Assembly: GCA_023974075.1 (NCBI GenBank)
Contig: CM043791.1
Location: forward strand, 958,604-1,022,603
Source: Chaenocephalus aceratus
Taxonomy: Eukaryota; Chordata; Actinopteri; Perciformes; Channichthyidae
Direction of reading: 5' to 3'
Length of the DNA stretch: 64,000 nt
The notes beneath the pieces were generated by a model. That model was not told the DNA's origin. It searched no databases and saw only the letters and a list, made by a program, of their open reading frames with translations. Of the stretch, positions 23,276-35,600 are shown one piece after another; within the stretch, counting starts at the first letter, position 1, and every line of letters starts with the position of its first letter. The position numbers and the translations under genes were made by a program.

Positions 23276-24923
23276 AATGTCCGTTGTTTCACATATCAGA
23301 GGATACAGACAATACATTCAATATATATCTAAACACGCCTTTTCTCTTCCTTAACTCTTTCATGACTTTTCATTTAACACATTCTATACGCTGTAATCAA
23401 TACTCCAAAAAATACAGGAAATACTTCACGGCAGTTTGGTTTCCGGTCGTTCCTGATGTTGTCACATGCTACCCACATCTGTAAACAATAACGTACTCAA
23501 ATAAACTGTACCTTTATTTAATATTCAACAATAATAATATCTCGACGTCTATAGTTGTAGTGTCGAAATCAGTAGGTTTCGGTGTGCAACATCATATCAT
23601 ATCGCTGCTAAATTCACCTCTATAGTAAATGGTATATTAGCCTCATGCTAAATGCTAACCGGAGATGAAGGATTTTCAGAATAAAAGCTTAACAACTGGT
23701 TGTGCACAAGAACTTCTGGTTTTTCAGTATAAAACAGCATTTTAAACCATAGACTGTATATATAAATGGACGTAGTGTCCGTGACGTCACCCATAGGATT
23801 CTACAGAGTTGCCGTGAAGCCCTTAGTAGGCGGAGTCGGCCACTAACGGAGTCTAATCCCGCCTGCTCCAAATAAGGGCAAAGAGGCGGAGCCGAGGCGG
23901 GACCTGCTGCCTCCGAACTGGAAGTAAACAGAGCTAGCTCAGGCTAAGAAGCTAACATGAAATACATGCATACCAAGTTCCTGCTAACAGTGTAGTTCCC
24001 TTATATAAACGTTACATTCATAATCAAATGAGACAATCTGCAAGAGAATTAGCTATATTTTGTTATTCTTAATGTCATTCACACGTTGAGAAAAGACAGA
24101 CTCCACCGCCCGGACCTAACGGAGCCGCAGTGGGCTAGCTCCGGGACGCCGGCTGGAGCTAGCCCCCTGCGGATCCGTTAGCTCCCGCGGCCACCACTGG
24201 GATAATTGGGTCCCCTATTAACATTTGCTCCCGTTTAGCATTATGGGCGTCATAGCCATAGACTATAAAAGTCTTACCCAAGGCTGAATCATAAACTAAA
24301 ATGTATATGTATGCATAAAGGGTTACGTCCTTAGCTGGCTAATAAGTAACAAGCTAAGCTACCAAGCACACAAACACCTGCGAACGGGTTAACATGTATA
24401 ATATTATCATTTTAGACTTTGGAAGTTCTGTTAGTGCATTCAAGCGCACAACACGACATTTTAATTGTCTGGTATTTGTAACAATATTCCCTAAAAGGCA
24501 CAAAGGGTTGGATGGGGAACACCCTCTCAGAGATAGCGTGACTGAAGAGTTCTGACTCTGCTTCCCTGACCTCAAAGCTGGCTGCCACACAACTCAAGCC
24601 TCTGGAGTGTGTATCAATCATTACCAAAGCAACAAGTGTGCAAGCAGCTGTTCCTAAATACTGCATTCATGTGGTGATCATTTATCTATCCTCTTTTTAC
24701 AAAACGCTATTGTAATCAAGAGAGACAAAGTTTAGATAAAGGTGTATTTACGTGTATGGTCTTTGGTGATAAGACCCATTCATGATATGATATAGCGTAT
24801 CTTAAGAAGGAGAGGCTGTTGAAAGTAGAATTAACATAAAGGTAGCCTTCCTGATCAAACTAAGGCTGAGCTGCATAACTCGTAGTGACTGTGGGCCAGG
24901 GAAGGTTGATATCTCACCAGGGA
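23276..24923. other. Non-coding, including a dispersed fish repeat at about 23,742-24,270
   Basis: The stretch beginning CCATAGACTGTATATATAAA with GACGTAGTGTCCGTGACGTC resembles a widespread teleost repeat I recognise by motif. A related CATAGCCATAGACTATAAAA end occurs near 24,250. No host exon is recognised. Confidence 0.45.
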
Positions 24924-24924
24924 C

Positions 24925-24963
<39 letters not shown>

Positions 24964-24969
24964 ACACAA

Positions 24970-25028
<59 letters not shown>
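24924..25028. repeat. (CA)n microsatellite
   Basis: Interrupted CA-dinucleotide tract of about 105 bp. Confidence 0.97.
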
Positions 25029-25030
<2 letters not shown>

Positions 25031-25339
25031 CACTCCAGTTTGTAATCGAAGCTGAGGAGCAGTTAACACAGCAGAGATTGGACTGACGTCAGTGTCGTCA
25101 GGTTTGCAGGTACTTGGTAATAAACCAAAGGACGGGCCCCTACGTTTTTGGATAATGGTTGCACTTTATGACGAGTCAGGGTGTAACCAGTGATACAAAA
25201 TGACTCTGAGGGAAACAAGAATATCTAACCCAAACATGTTCAGAACAACCCTTCACATTGTTCAAGACATGACGCCAGGAAAGTCAAGGGGTCACCATGA
25301 GTGTTTGCTTGTGTGGCATGATCCTGTGAAATGAGGCCT

Positions 25340-25620
25340 GGTTCCCTCTCCTGTTCTATAGGTGCCCGTGCATGGACTGGTCTGCAAGGCTACACTCCTG
25401 TTCCCTCTCCTGTTCTATAGGTGCCCGTGCATGGACTTGGTCTGCAAAGGCTACACTCCCTGTTCCCTCCAGAAGAAGGGTCTGGAACGCCTCCATTTGA
25501 TTCCTTTGTTTACTTCTGTAACAGTGACATCACTATGTAACAGTGACATCACTATGTAACATTACGCTCCTATTAGCCATCTCTCGGAAGTCACGCAGGA
25601 CAGAGCAACACCTTCCTCTC
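25340..25620. mobile_element. Diverged copy of arm-internal repeat, with short tandem duplications
   Basis: The segment with GTTTACTTCTGTAACAGTGACATCACTATGTAAC resembles 18,425-18,465 of the right arm. GTGACATCACTATGTAAC is duplicated in tandem, and the upstream GTTCCCTCTCCTGTTCTATA block also occurs twice. It shows that part of the inverted arm belongs to an older dispersed repeat family. Confidence 0.6.
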
Positions 25621-27429
25621 GAGAGCAAAGCTGCTTGTGATAAAAGAAAATTCAATTGCACATTATATGTTGACAACATGAAAGTCACTGTTTTTCACCC
25701 GATTGCTCTCATTTCATGGAATGTCGTGCACATGTCCTCTGCCCGTCCCCGCTCGCTACGAGCCGTCTAAAAGGCTGCGGCCCCTAACTGGCTCTTAAAC
25801 AAAAGCCAGTTTTCTTTCCTATTAGAATGAGATGAGTCAGAGGGGAAAGTGGCAGTTTGTGTGTTACAAAACAACAACATACAAACAACATACAAACATT
25901 TCAAAACAACATAACAAACAAACAAAAACAACAACAACACGTTCCGTCCTTTACAGGGACAGAGAAAGGGAGGAAGAGGAGGATGAAGAGGAAGTGGGGC
26001 CCTCCCGTTTTAATTATAATGTGGCCTAATTGAGCTGTCAGCTGACAAGTCCAAAACAAAGACCCCTACACTACCCCTACTGTTGTTGTTGCTCTGATCT
26101 GTCTGATCCCAGTCACCCTCCCATGAGGGGCCAAATGCAGCTGTTGTTGTTGTTGTTGAAGCACGTATGCATTAAGTGGACTGCAAACAGACAACAAAGC
26201 CCCTCTGATCCTGCAGTCTGCTGTGACCTCCGGACTTCTGTTCAGTTTATCTAAGGGGCATGCTGGCCTTAATAAGGGGGGCCAGATAAAGGGTCCTCTA
26301 GGGGGTCAGGGCTGGTGCTCGTGAACACGCAAAGGGGATGCACTCTGTGTACCCTGTACCTGTCAGACCGCACCGAGGGATCAGCCTCATGCTCTGTACT
26401 GCATATCAGTGCTTCCCTGTCCACATGAACACATGTAAGGGCCTCAGATCTTTTTATAATTGTCTGCAATGAGGCCAGGACGCAGTCATCGTATGCAGAC
26501 GCCGTGAGAAACAGCGAAGCACCTCGTGTTTTATTTGTGGTGCACTGAGAGCGCTTCAAATCCCAAATATTTCCACTTGACAGAAAAGCCCTGGTGACGT
26601 CACGGTTGAAGTGAAAGGAGGATTGTTTGGGTTGTGTCTGACTTACAGAAAGTACCAGAACAAAGTCTGAAGGTATTTGATGAAACAGGCTCTAACAGGG
26701 AGCTCATCATGCCTCTCACTATTCAGAGCCATGAGGTCGTGTTTATGAAACATTTCCAACAAACAATGGAATATGGGGAACCTAATTTGACTATTTATAT
26801 CATTTTCTAAAACGGACACAATCCCACCCACTTCATGCATCGTCCAGGTGAGAAAGTATTTGGAAGTTGAGGTACTTTATAGTACTTTCAACATGTTGTA
26901 CCAAATGTTACCGACCATTTTGTAAATGTCGTATCTCTATCATCCTGGGACCATGTTGCACATGTGTGTCCCAGATTGAAAGTACCGGTTACAGTTCAAG
27001 TGAACTGTTACACACTGTTAGACCATCCTCTTTATTAAACAGATTCCATTGTTGCTAGGGTTACTATTTACAAAATGTTCACTGGCTAACAATCTTGTTC
27101 TTCCTGGATTGTTGCTTATTTGCTTATGCAGAACGAAGCATGCATCAATAGTTACTCCACAGAGTACTTCAATTCAAGCTAACACCCTCTTCTTTTTAGA
27201 ACACTTGATAAGAGGGTTAGTTGTATATCAAAATGATGTTGTGTTGATCCATGGAGAAATGGCAGCATTACATTATCATGTATTCAACAATGCAAAAGAC
27301 AGAACTAGTGTGATCATATTTATACAAAAGCAGGAAAGAATGAGAAGTAAATATTACAAATACTTGAACCAACATAACACGACAGCACATGCAGGGAACT
27401 GCTCATCATGAGAACAGAGACATGATACA
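25621..27429. other. Unannotated sequence downstream of the SDR gene
   Basis: No gene, repeat family or RNA gene is recognised. Open frames are short and without splice support. Confidence 0.45.
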
Positions 27430-27733
27430 CAGCACACGCTAACACAGCACACGCTAACACAGCACACACTAACACAGCACACGCTAACACAGCACACGCT
27501 AACACAGCACACGCTAACAGCACACACTAACACAGCACACGCTAACACAGCACACGCTAACACACACACTAACACAGCACACGCTAACACAGCACACGCT
27601 AACACAGCACACTAACACAGCACACGCTAACACAGCACACGCTAACAGCACACACTAACACAGCACACGCTAACACAGCACACACTAACACAGCACACGC
27701 TAACAGCACACACTAACACAGCACACGCTAACC
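27430..27733. repeat. 15-bp minisatellite next to the SDR gene 3' end
   Basis: About 20 units of CAGCACACGCTAACA are present, with some units shortened to 12-13 bp and G/A variation at one position. It lies about 100 bp beyond the stop codon of the minus-strand gene, so it is probably in its 3' UTR or flank. Confidence 0.95.
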
Positions 27734-27829
27734 AACGCATGGACTTAAGAAAGCAATGAAACGGAGCACGGTGACTGTGTTGGTGCAGCGTTCAGACCGG
27801 GGGACAGGCTGGTCTCACGGGGTCTGTGT

Positions 27830-30800
27830 CTAAAGGCTCCTCTCCAGACACACAGTCTTTAGGTCTGCCGGGCAGTTGATGGTGACCACGGAGTGGGAGG
27901 GGCTTCGTCTTTCCACGAGGGCGGCCACAGCCTCGCCCAGCTCCAGGTGGTCCAGGAACCCGGGGGCCATGCGCCCCGGAGTGCCGACACCTGCATTGAT
28001 CTTCACCTGCAGGGCCCCGTGTGGAGGAGAGGGGGGGGACACATGAGAGAAAGAGGGACATTAAGTAACTGATGGGGACACAGAGACATCTCTGCAGCAG
28101 GAAGTGCAACAGGACAGGTTCTGAACAACTGCACATGTATCCAGATAAGCAACACGACTTCACGTGCTGATATATCACCGTGGCTATTTGGTCCTCATTG
28201 CACTGAAACAGCGTTTGTGAACTGCGCTGACTACAGCATGTCGAGTGCAGGCACGGCTGCGATGGGTTCCTTCATAAGCCTTCCTTAGAGAGGTCAGTCT
28301 CCACCTCTGGAAACATCTGGAGCACCAACACGGCACACTTCATTAGTGCTCAAAGTCACACTCGCATCTGAAGCTGTGAAGCCACTTTACACAAAATAAT
28401 AAAAGAAAATGAATGTAAATAAAAAAGCTGAACACTTTTCTTAGTCCGTTGAATTAAGACCAGCTGACTTGCCAGTTCTTTTATATAATTGAATTGACCC
28501 GTCTGACACAAGACTATAGTTCTCTCTAGGATCTCTCCACTTGAGGACATCTAACCCAGTGCTGAGCTGCAGCAGGGCTGAGACTGTGAGCGGAGGTCAG
28601 GTGAATATATCAGTAGCTTTGAGCTTCTATAGAAGACGTGCGTGTGGTCGTGGAGAGTCTGACCTGGTTGAGTTTGCAGGGCACCTCAGGATACTCCTCC
28701 CGCAGCACCTGACAGAAGGCCAGGGTGCTGGCAGCGCCGACGGTCAGGAAGCCGGTCCCAGGCATCAGCAGCTTCTCCCCCGCTCCCCCTGAGGACACAT
28801 CGACACACTGCAGTCACTCAGACACCAGGTCTGTGCGGCTGGAACTGAGACCACAACACACCCCGAAAGACATCTCCTGAATTGGTCTTGTTACCAACTA
28901 GTGAACATTGTGTCGTATCCACATGTAAGGATGTCTCTGTTCATTCACCATGTGTTCTTATTTCAATAAGTATTGGTGGTGGGCGTGTTCCCTGGAGCTT
29001 GGGGTGTTTTTACCTGACTGTATTAACTCTTTTTATTTTGCATGGACAGAGAGAAGGGGGGGGGGGCATTTCACTCCCCCCCCCCCCCAACACTAACAAC
29101 AGCACTGTGTGTGGAAGTCTCTCGTGGTTAGCCCCCTCGGGTCCTTCTGTTGGACTGCCTTCGCCCGCAATCACTGTTTTCAATTTTGAATATGCTAATT
29201 TTCTAAGTAAATGCTTCACAATTATTATTTTTTTAAATAAAAATAGATTGAGGACTTGTTTGAGCTAATTAGCATCTTTAAGTTGAATCTTTGTGTTTTC
29301 CAGCCCTAAGTCACCCCTCTGCTTCCAATGAGAAGCTCTATACAATACAATACTGTGTAAACGTTGGAATTATCAAGGTTTTTTAAAAATAGTTTAATAA
29401 CACATTTGCCACATCGTCTTGAGGTTATGTCCATGATAGTATAGCAGTTGTCTTGCTGACCCGAGGGAACCAGCTAAAGGCCAGGTTGAGTTGTTTGAAG
29501 GAGGCCATCTATCGGTTGGAGTATAAGCCAACGACTGTTCACCTGTGATGAAGGTGTAGGTGGAGCTGGAGTCGTCCCTCACCAGGGGGAAGAAGGCCTT
29601 CCATGACACAAAGGTGCTGAAAAGTAATGTCTCAACTACCTGGTGGGAGATGAAACCAAACACAATCAGACAAGAATCAGAATAGACAGGATGTGACAGG
29701 TGTCAGATTTACGTGTGTGTGCATACCCAGTGCAGGTCTTTGACGGACTGTGTGTGGGGGGGTCCTCCCTGCCACCAGCTGAAGCCTAGAGAGGACACAA
29801 CATCTGTCACCTTCCCCACCGCCTTCAGCAGCGCCTGCTTCACCGTCTCTACCCCCCCCTGAGCCTGGAACACAGACCAGAGCATCCAGGTCAGCTGAGC
29901 ACCTCCTGCAGGTGGAGACATGTGAGACCAATGTAGGCTGATAGTGATTGTGCTTGCTTGAAGCTGCTATAACACACCTTTCAAATTTGGAGTATGATTT
30001 ATAACTTTTGGTAACCCCTTGTTCACTGTTCCCTCGACATATTCATAAGTCAATGAAAGGCTAGCTCATCTGAAAAAGATACATGTAGCTGGATGTCTTC
30101 CATGGTCCAAAGAGGATGAAACTGTCAGTCACATGTTCACAGCAGGTCATCAAAAACATGTAAGCACATTTATGAACCCAGGATGAAGCCTTACCAATAT
30201 GGCCACCGAAAGCTTTCTTCAACAAACAACTAAATGACAACTTTTAACATTAAATATCGTATTATTTGATTCGCAACAAATAATGTTGATCTAAATGTAT
30301 CTAAGCGCTGAGAATCAGACCTGCAGGTTAAACAAGTCCCGGCCAGGAGGACGCTGAAGCAGGAAAGCTATAGTTCTGTTTCCTGTTAGACCAGAGGACG
30401 TGTTCATGTCATAGGGTCTACCCTAGGTCTGGTTTTTGTAACAAAGAAATATTGATACTGTCTCTGTAACGATGTGGCCCTGATTTAGCATCATAAGCGT
30501 TTCAGCCAAAGAGTCTATGATTTCCACCTTGTCATGTTTTTCCATGCTAGCAGTGACAGGTGACTTACGGTCCGTCTATCACATTTCATCAAAACTAAAT
30601 TCTCCAAACAAATATGGGTACCATTTGTCTCTAGCACCACCAGCCGGTTACCATTTGTGGCTCAGATCAAAATGTCGGACTAAAATAAAATGTGGTATAG
30701 ACATCAACAGCTATCGTAAGACAGCCAGATACCATTAGACATGACAGTCGGCTGTAACTGTCATACGTGCAACGCTCTCAAAAAAATTAAGATAAAAAAG

Positions 30801-30969
30801 CCATGGGAATCTTGTTGCGGACCCCCCAGAGTCTAGGACCGGCCCTGCTAACCCAGCTTACCCACATCCCCCACCAGAGTGGTGAGGTTCTCCTTAGTGC
30901 TGGGAGAGACGAATGATTGGAGCCTCTCTAGCCGACTGCTTTCCCTGGAGATCACTGCCACTTTGAAAC

Positions 30970-31008
<39 letters not shown>

Positions 31009-32197
31009 ACACAACACACACACAACACACCACACACACCACACACACCACACACACACACACACACAACACACACACACACACACACACACACACTACA
31101 TTAAGTTCAGACAGACATAAACAAGTACCTTTAACACGTACAGTGGTACTAATCCCTTTCACATGAAGAGGAACATTAACATAGCAGGCCTGTTTGTACA
31201 GATCTGTGTATCGAGGCCATCAGAGGGTGACATGTGACCGAGCAGATGGTAACACCAAACAGAGAAGCTGTAGAGGTGCAATGTAAATCCCTAACTAATG
31301 CACTCTCATCACAGAGTACACGGATAGTATGGTAGGGGACATAAACAACCTCTAATTAAGGAGGAAGATCCAAAATAACTCTTAACCACGTCCAACCATG
31401 ACATTGAATACAAAATAAATAAAAACAGTGCAGAGTTCCGAGTTTAGATCAGAAAATATAAAAGCGTTGGAAAGGAATCTGTTGATCAGAGGCACCAGCA
31501 CAAATGAGATGCACAGAAGAAAAGTCAAACACAAGTTATCTTAAACTTACGAAACCCACTTAATTAAACACATTTATATTATATATATATAAATATAATA
31601 TTATTTAAAGTGTTACTATCGGACCTGTACACTGCGCACCCGAATGTACAGCGTTTGGATGTAGCAGTGCACTGACCACAATGAACAACTTTACACAGGC
31701 AAACGCGCCTTCAACATCAAATTAATAGTGTCATTAAACAAATCTGAAAACGCGCATTAAGTAGGAAAATTGTTCTAAAATATCTTCTCTGCAGTTAATA
31801 GGATTGCAATTACCCCTGCGGAAAAACAGCGAGACAGTCATCTGCGCGTAAAACTCTTTAGACAGTCTCTAAATAAATGTGTATGTGAGAGGTATACCCA
31901 TCTTCTTCAAAGAGAAATGACAATATTCCCTGTACTGTATATCCTCCTAGCAGGAGAGAGGGGTTTTCTTTGCTTCTCCATGTCCAGTTTACCTTTGTCC
32001 AGCAGGGCTTTAACAATCCCGGAGCCCACGGTGCCCGCTCCTCCCAGAGCCAACACAACCCTCTCCGAGTTCGACATGCTGGCTGCAGCTGACGGGCCTT
32101 TGGAGGATGACTGTGCGTGAGTGCTGGACTGAAGCTGGGGACTTGTGCAAAGCATCTTGGCCAACCCTGGTCGCTTTAAACTACAGACAGGGGCCAC
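27830..32197 (-). CDS. Atypical short-chain dehydrogenase/reductase, six exons
   Basis: A Rossmann-fold SDR-family protein of unknown substrate. Exons on the minus strand are 32,197-31,993, 30,969-30,862, 29,905-29,727, 29,639-29,543, 28,788-28,664 and 28,006-27,830. All have GT-AG borders and compatible phases, and together give 891 nt or 296 residues. Residues 51-60 carry the nucleotide-binding LGGAGTVGSG loop. A beta strand reading STYTFITGGAGE and the helix GFLTVGAASTLAFCQVL follow at the place of the catalytic YxxxK segment, which here reads FLTVG, so both the tyrosine and lysine appear lost. The first 40 residues are basic and Ser-rich with no acids and could target mitochondria. Met41 (MSNSERVV) is the alternative cytosolic start. 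Exon 3 may instead begin at 29,864 if one base is removed from the run at 29,852-29,859. It shares an upstream region head-to-head with the spata2l-like gene. Confidence 0.85.
30971..31096. repeat. (CA)n microsatellite forming the 3' end of SDR intron 1
   Basis: On the transcribed minus strand this is a (TG)n run ending GTGTAG directly at the exon 2 border (30,969). The conventional polypyrimidine tract is absent and the UG repeat occupies its place. Confidence 0.95.
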
Positions 32198-32655
32198 AGT
32201 TCCGCCCTTCTATCGGTGTCATTGAGGCCCCGCCTGCAGATAAAAAAAGATGATCCCCACTTCACCCGGGACAGTGTGTGGGTGCCTCGCTTATTAAAAC
32301 CACTGTGTATAAATGTTGATAACGACAGGGCAACCGGTTCATGCAGAGGCCAGTAGGGCGCTTAACATATGGAATGCTGCCATCTAGTGGACGATGCGCT
32401 TATTACAATATAACATGCCAACTAAATTAGTTACTTTTAGAATGAATTTGAGTCCATTTTTTTATAGTTTAATTTTGCAAAGCTCAGTTTAATTTTAGTC
32501 AATTTTCTGTGAAATAGTTTAATTTTGACGGTTGACCCCTCAAAGTTCAAAGAAATCCTTCCACTGCTTCCAACTACTCTTCTCCCCCGCCCGGCCGGCC
32601 CGCCCCGGTACTACTACCAGACGCACCCGTCTGGGAAAATCCGTGCCACGTGACA
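32198..32655. promoter_or_regulatory. Probable bidirectional promoter, SDR gene / spata2l-like
   Basis: About 460 bp separate the minus-strand SDR start codon from the first open exon of the plus-strand gene. The part at 32,580-32,625 is GC-rich (CCCGCCCGGCCGGCCCGCCC) with no TATA box evident, as expected for a CpG-type promoter. Function is inferred from gene orientation only. Confidence 0.5.
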
Positions 32656-35600
32656 ATGTTTACTTTGTTCTCGAGACACTCAACACCAGCAACAGTCAGC
32701 TGCACACCGACCGCTGAGTCCGGAAATGTTTTAGTTACCTGGCCTGTTAACCAGACACAGGTGAGTGTGTGTGAATCTAATGTGTCAATCAAAGCTTATA
32801 CTTTGATCAGGTTTCAGTTGCCAGCTAACGTTAGCTTAGCTCCTCGCTAGTAAGTATCTCTCTCGGTGTGAAATGTCAATCCTAATTTTAGTCATTTAAT
32901 GTTGACTTGCGTTTTGACAGAAACACATACCTTTTCAACCATGGACAAAACTGTTTCCAAATCAAAAACAGTACGCCTTTAATTCGGCATATTTCTAAAA
33001 CAAGATGAAACTCTGATTCAAATGGTAATTTAACTTTTCACTGTTACTTCCGGGGTCTTTCTCCAATCATTAAACACAGTGGTTGGCGGTGGAAACGGTC
33101 TTATTAATTTCGACCTTTCGCTTTTTGGTGGATTGTATGTCAACCGAATTGAAGAGCAGCTAACATTTCTGTAACAAAACGGTATTTTATTACAAATTCA
33201 TTTAATTGTCTCGCAATTAAAAAACACTGAAACGCAAAAGCTACAGGTAACTTAGCAAACTAGCTAGTCTCAGTGGGAACAGGTTGAGCTAATGCTAACG
33301 TGTTGACAGTCCATTATAGATTATTATCACTCGTTGTCATGGATGTAAAGCCACGTACTGTCTGAGCTATTTCTATAGGTTTAAGCGACGATAATCAACA
33401 CTGTAGTTGGTTCATTACAAACAAAATATGTTTACATTATGTTTTCACTTTCACTTGGGCCAAGATGTCATAACTTTTACTTAAGGTTTTGTAATACGTG
33501 TTTACACGCTAAAAATAATTAACCTTATAACTAAGCTTGCGTAGTTTGTAATAACACATTCAACAAAATATTGTAATATTAAATGTTTCCAGTGTCTATA
33601 TTATCCCTCAAAATCGCTCAGTACTTTTTTGACATATTTTTCCTTTACTCCAGAAAGTAATCCTCCCAACACTGAACAATACATACTTCTTATTTTAGAG
33701 GAGCTCCATGTTTACACATGTGTACACATGGCACACCGGGAAGACAGTGAGGATCAGGGCACACATGAATCCATTCAGAAGAACATGAATATGATGAGAG
33801 AAAGTGTGAGAGTTGGCATTAGAATTCATGTCACATTTTCCTGAAGTCCTGCAGTTTGTCCTTTTGAACAAACCTGATTCTTTCAGGGTGGGGGGGCTGA
33901 CGAGTCATTAACCCGTTCTGTACTGAAGGTGCTTCTGCTGTTAATCATGGTTGTAGTAAACATATATTGCTACTGTGGTTACTACACCATCAGTAGTGTG
34001 AGTGTGTGAAGGTGTGTGTTGTGACTGGGTGCATCGTTGTAGGCACTGCAGAGCTCTGATGCAGCATGTCTGTAGTAAGTAGATCTGGTGGAGGAGCAGC
34101 AGAGTCAGCAGTCTGGAGGCCTGAAGACCATCTCTGGCTACAAAGAGCCAGACTCAGGTCCAGGGGGACCATCAGTAGGCAAACAACCTGAACCCCGACA
34201 CCAGTGAACATCCAGGGAGTGGACGGAGACTGTGGAATCTTACAAGCACCTGGGTGTTCATCTGAACAATAAACTGGACTGGACGATTTACTTCACTATT
34301 CTCTACAAGAATGGACTGCTGGACAATGTGTGTCCCCGCCCCCCCAGGACACCCTGTCCTCACTGTGCAGCTCCTTCAGTGACAGGCTGCTGCACCGCGG
34401 ATACAGCAGGTCCTTGCTTCCTGCAGCGGTCCGACTTTACAACCAGCATGGCCCCTGGTAGACCCCCACACCACACACTCACACAAGTTGACTACAACAA
34501 GACTACAACTCCACTGTTGTGCAATAACACTTATGTGCAGTTTGTAAATTAGTAGAATCTACTTGATTGTAACTTGTACATTCAAATGACTTTTATATTT
34601 TTCCTTTTGTACATTTCATATTTTTTCTACATGCCCATTTCTCTAATAGTGTTTCATTTGTATTGTCTATCTTCTTTGTGCCGTAACAATGTACATGTCC
34701 CCTCTGTGGGAGGAATAAAGGCACATTCTGGTTCAGACTTTAAATCCTAAGGATCCTTCTTTGGAGATTCTGCCACCAACACCATCACCCACTTTGAGTG
34801 TATATTCAATTCTACATTTGTAATACATCTGATGTTGTAATGGACCCAAGCTACTGGAATAACAAACCATTCCTATGAAGAATGCCTCCATGTCACTTTA
34901 TGATGTAACTCCGCTTTATTTGTGTGTATGAATTGTATGTACAGGAGGTGTGTGGCGCAGTGGGTTGTGCTTTGGTGTTGGGCTCAGATGGTCACAGGTT
35001 CAAACCCCACTGCAGTCAGCATGTCGTTGTGTCCCTGAGACACTTCACCCCAAAGTGCTCCTGTGGGGATTATCAAAGCGTCTAACAAGTGACATGTAAT
35101 GTAATATGTTGTACTGTGTGTCATGTTATCTTATTTGCTAGGTTCAAAGACACATTTCCATTTTTTGTAAATTTTAAGTAACTTGTAGAATTTAGAAAGA
35201 TAAATGAAAAAATCAAACGACTTTAAAACAATAGTTTGGATCACTTTTAGCTAATTATGTAGAAACAGTTATTTTGCTTAAGAAGAGAGAACGTGCCAGA
35301 GTTTCATCTTTAATGTCAATGTCCTGTGTGTCTCCCTCTCAGCTGATAAACGAGATGAGCCTCTCCAGACAGCGAGCCGGAGACCTGGTGAGCATCTATG
35401 ATCAGAGTTTGGAGCAGCAGATCGTGGGTCGAGGCTCCAGCCTGGCCTGTGGAGATGAGGACCTGTGGAGGCAGGTGGAGGCCCTGCTGAAGGACGGAGA
35501 GGCTCAGGAGACACACTGCCTCGGGGTGGACCCGCTGAGGGTGATGGAGGAGTCACTCACGGCAGCACCAGCAGGCGGGGCGGCACGACTCAGAGCCAGA

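Noticed and set aside
27354..27605. Minus-strand repeat frames (LACAV and CCVSV repeats)
   Set aside because: They translate the 15-bp minisatellite. No start context, splice sites or family.
30848..31166. Long Cys/Val and His/Thr frames over CA/GT tracts here and at 13,986-14,331, 24,802-25,023 and 52,868-53,093
   Set aside because: They are translations of dinucleotide microsatellites.
34945..35106. tRNA gene
   Set aside because: A and B boxes are present but no cloverleaf or anticodon arm is supported, and a SINE body and tail follow.
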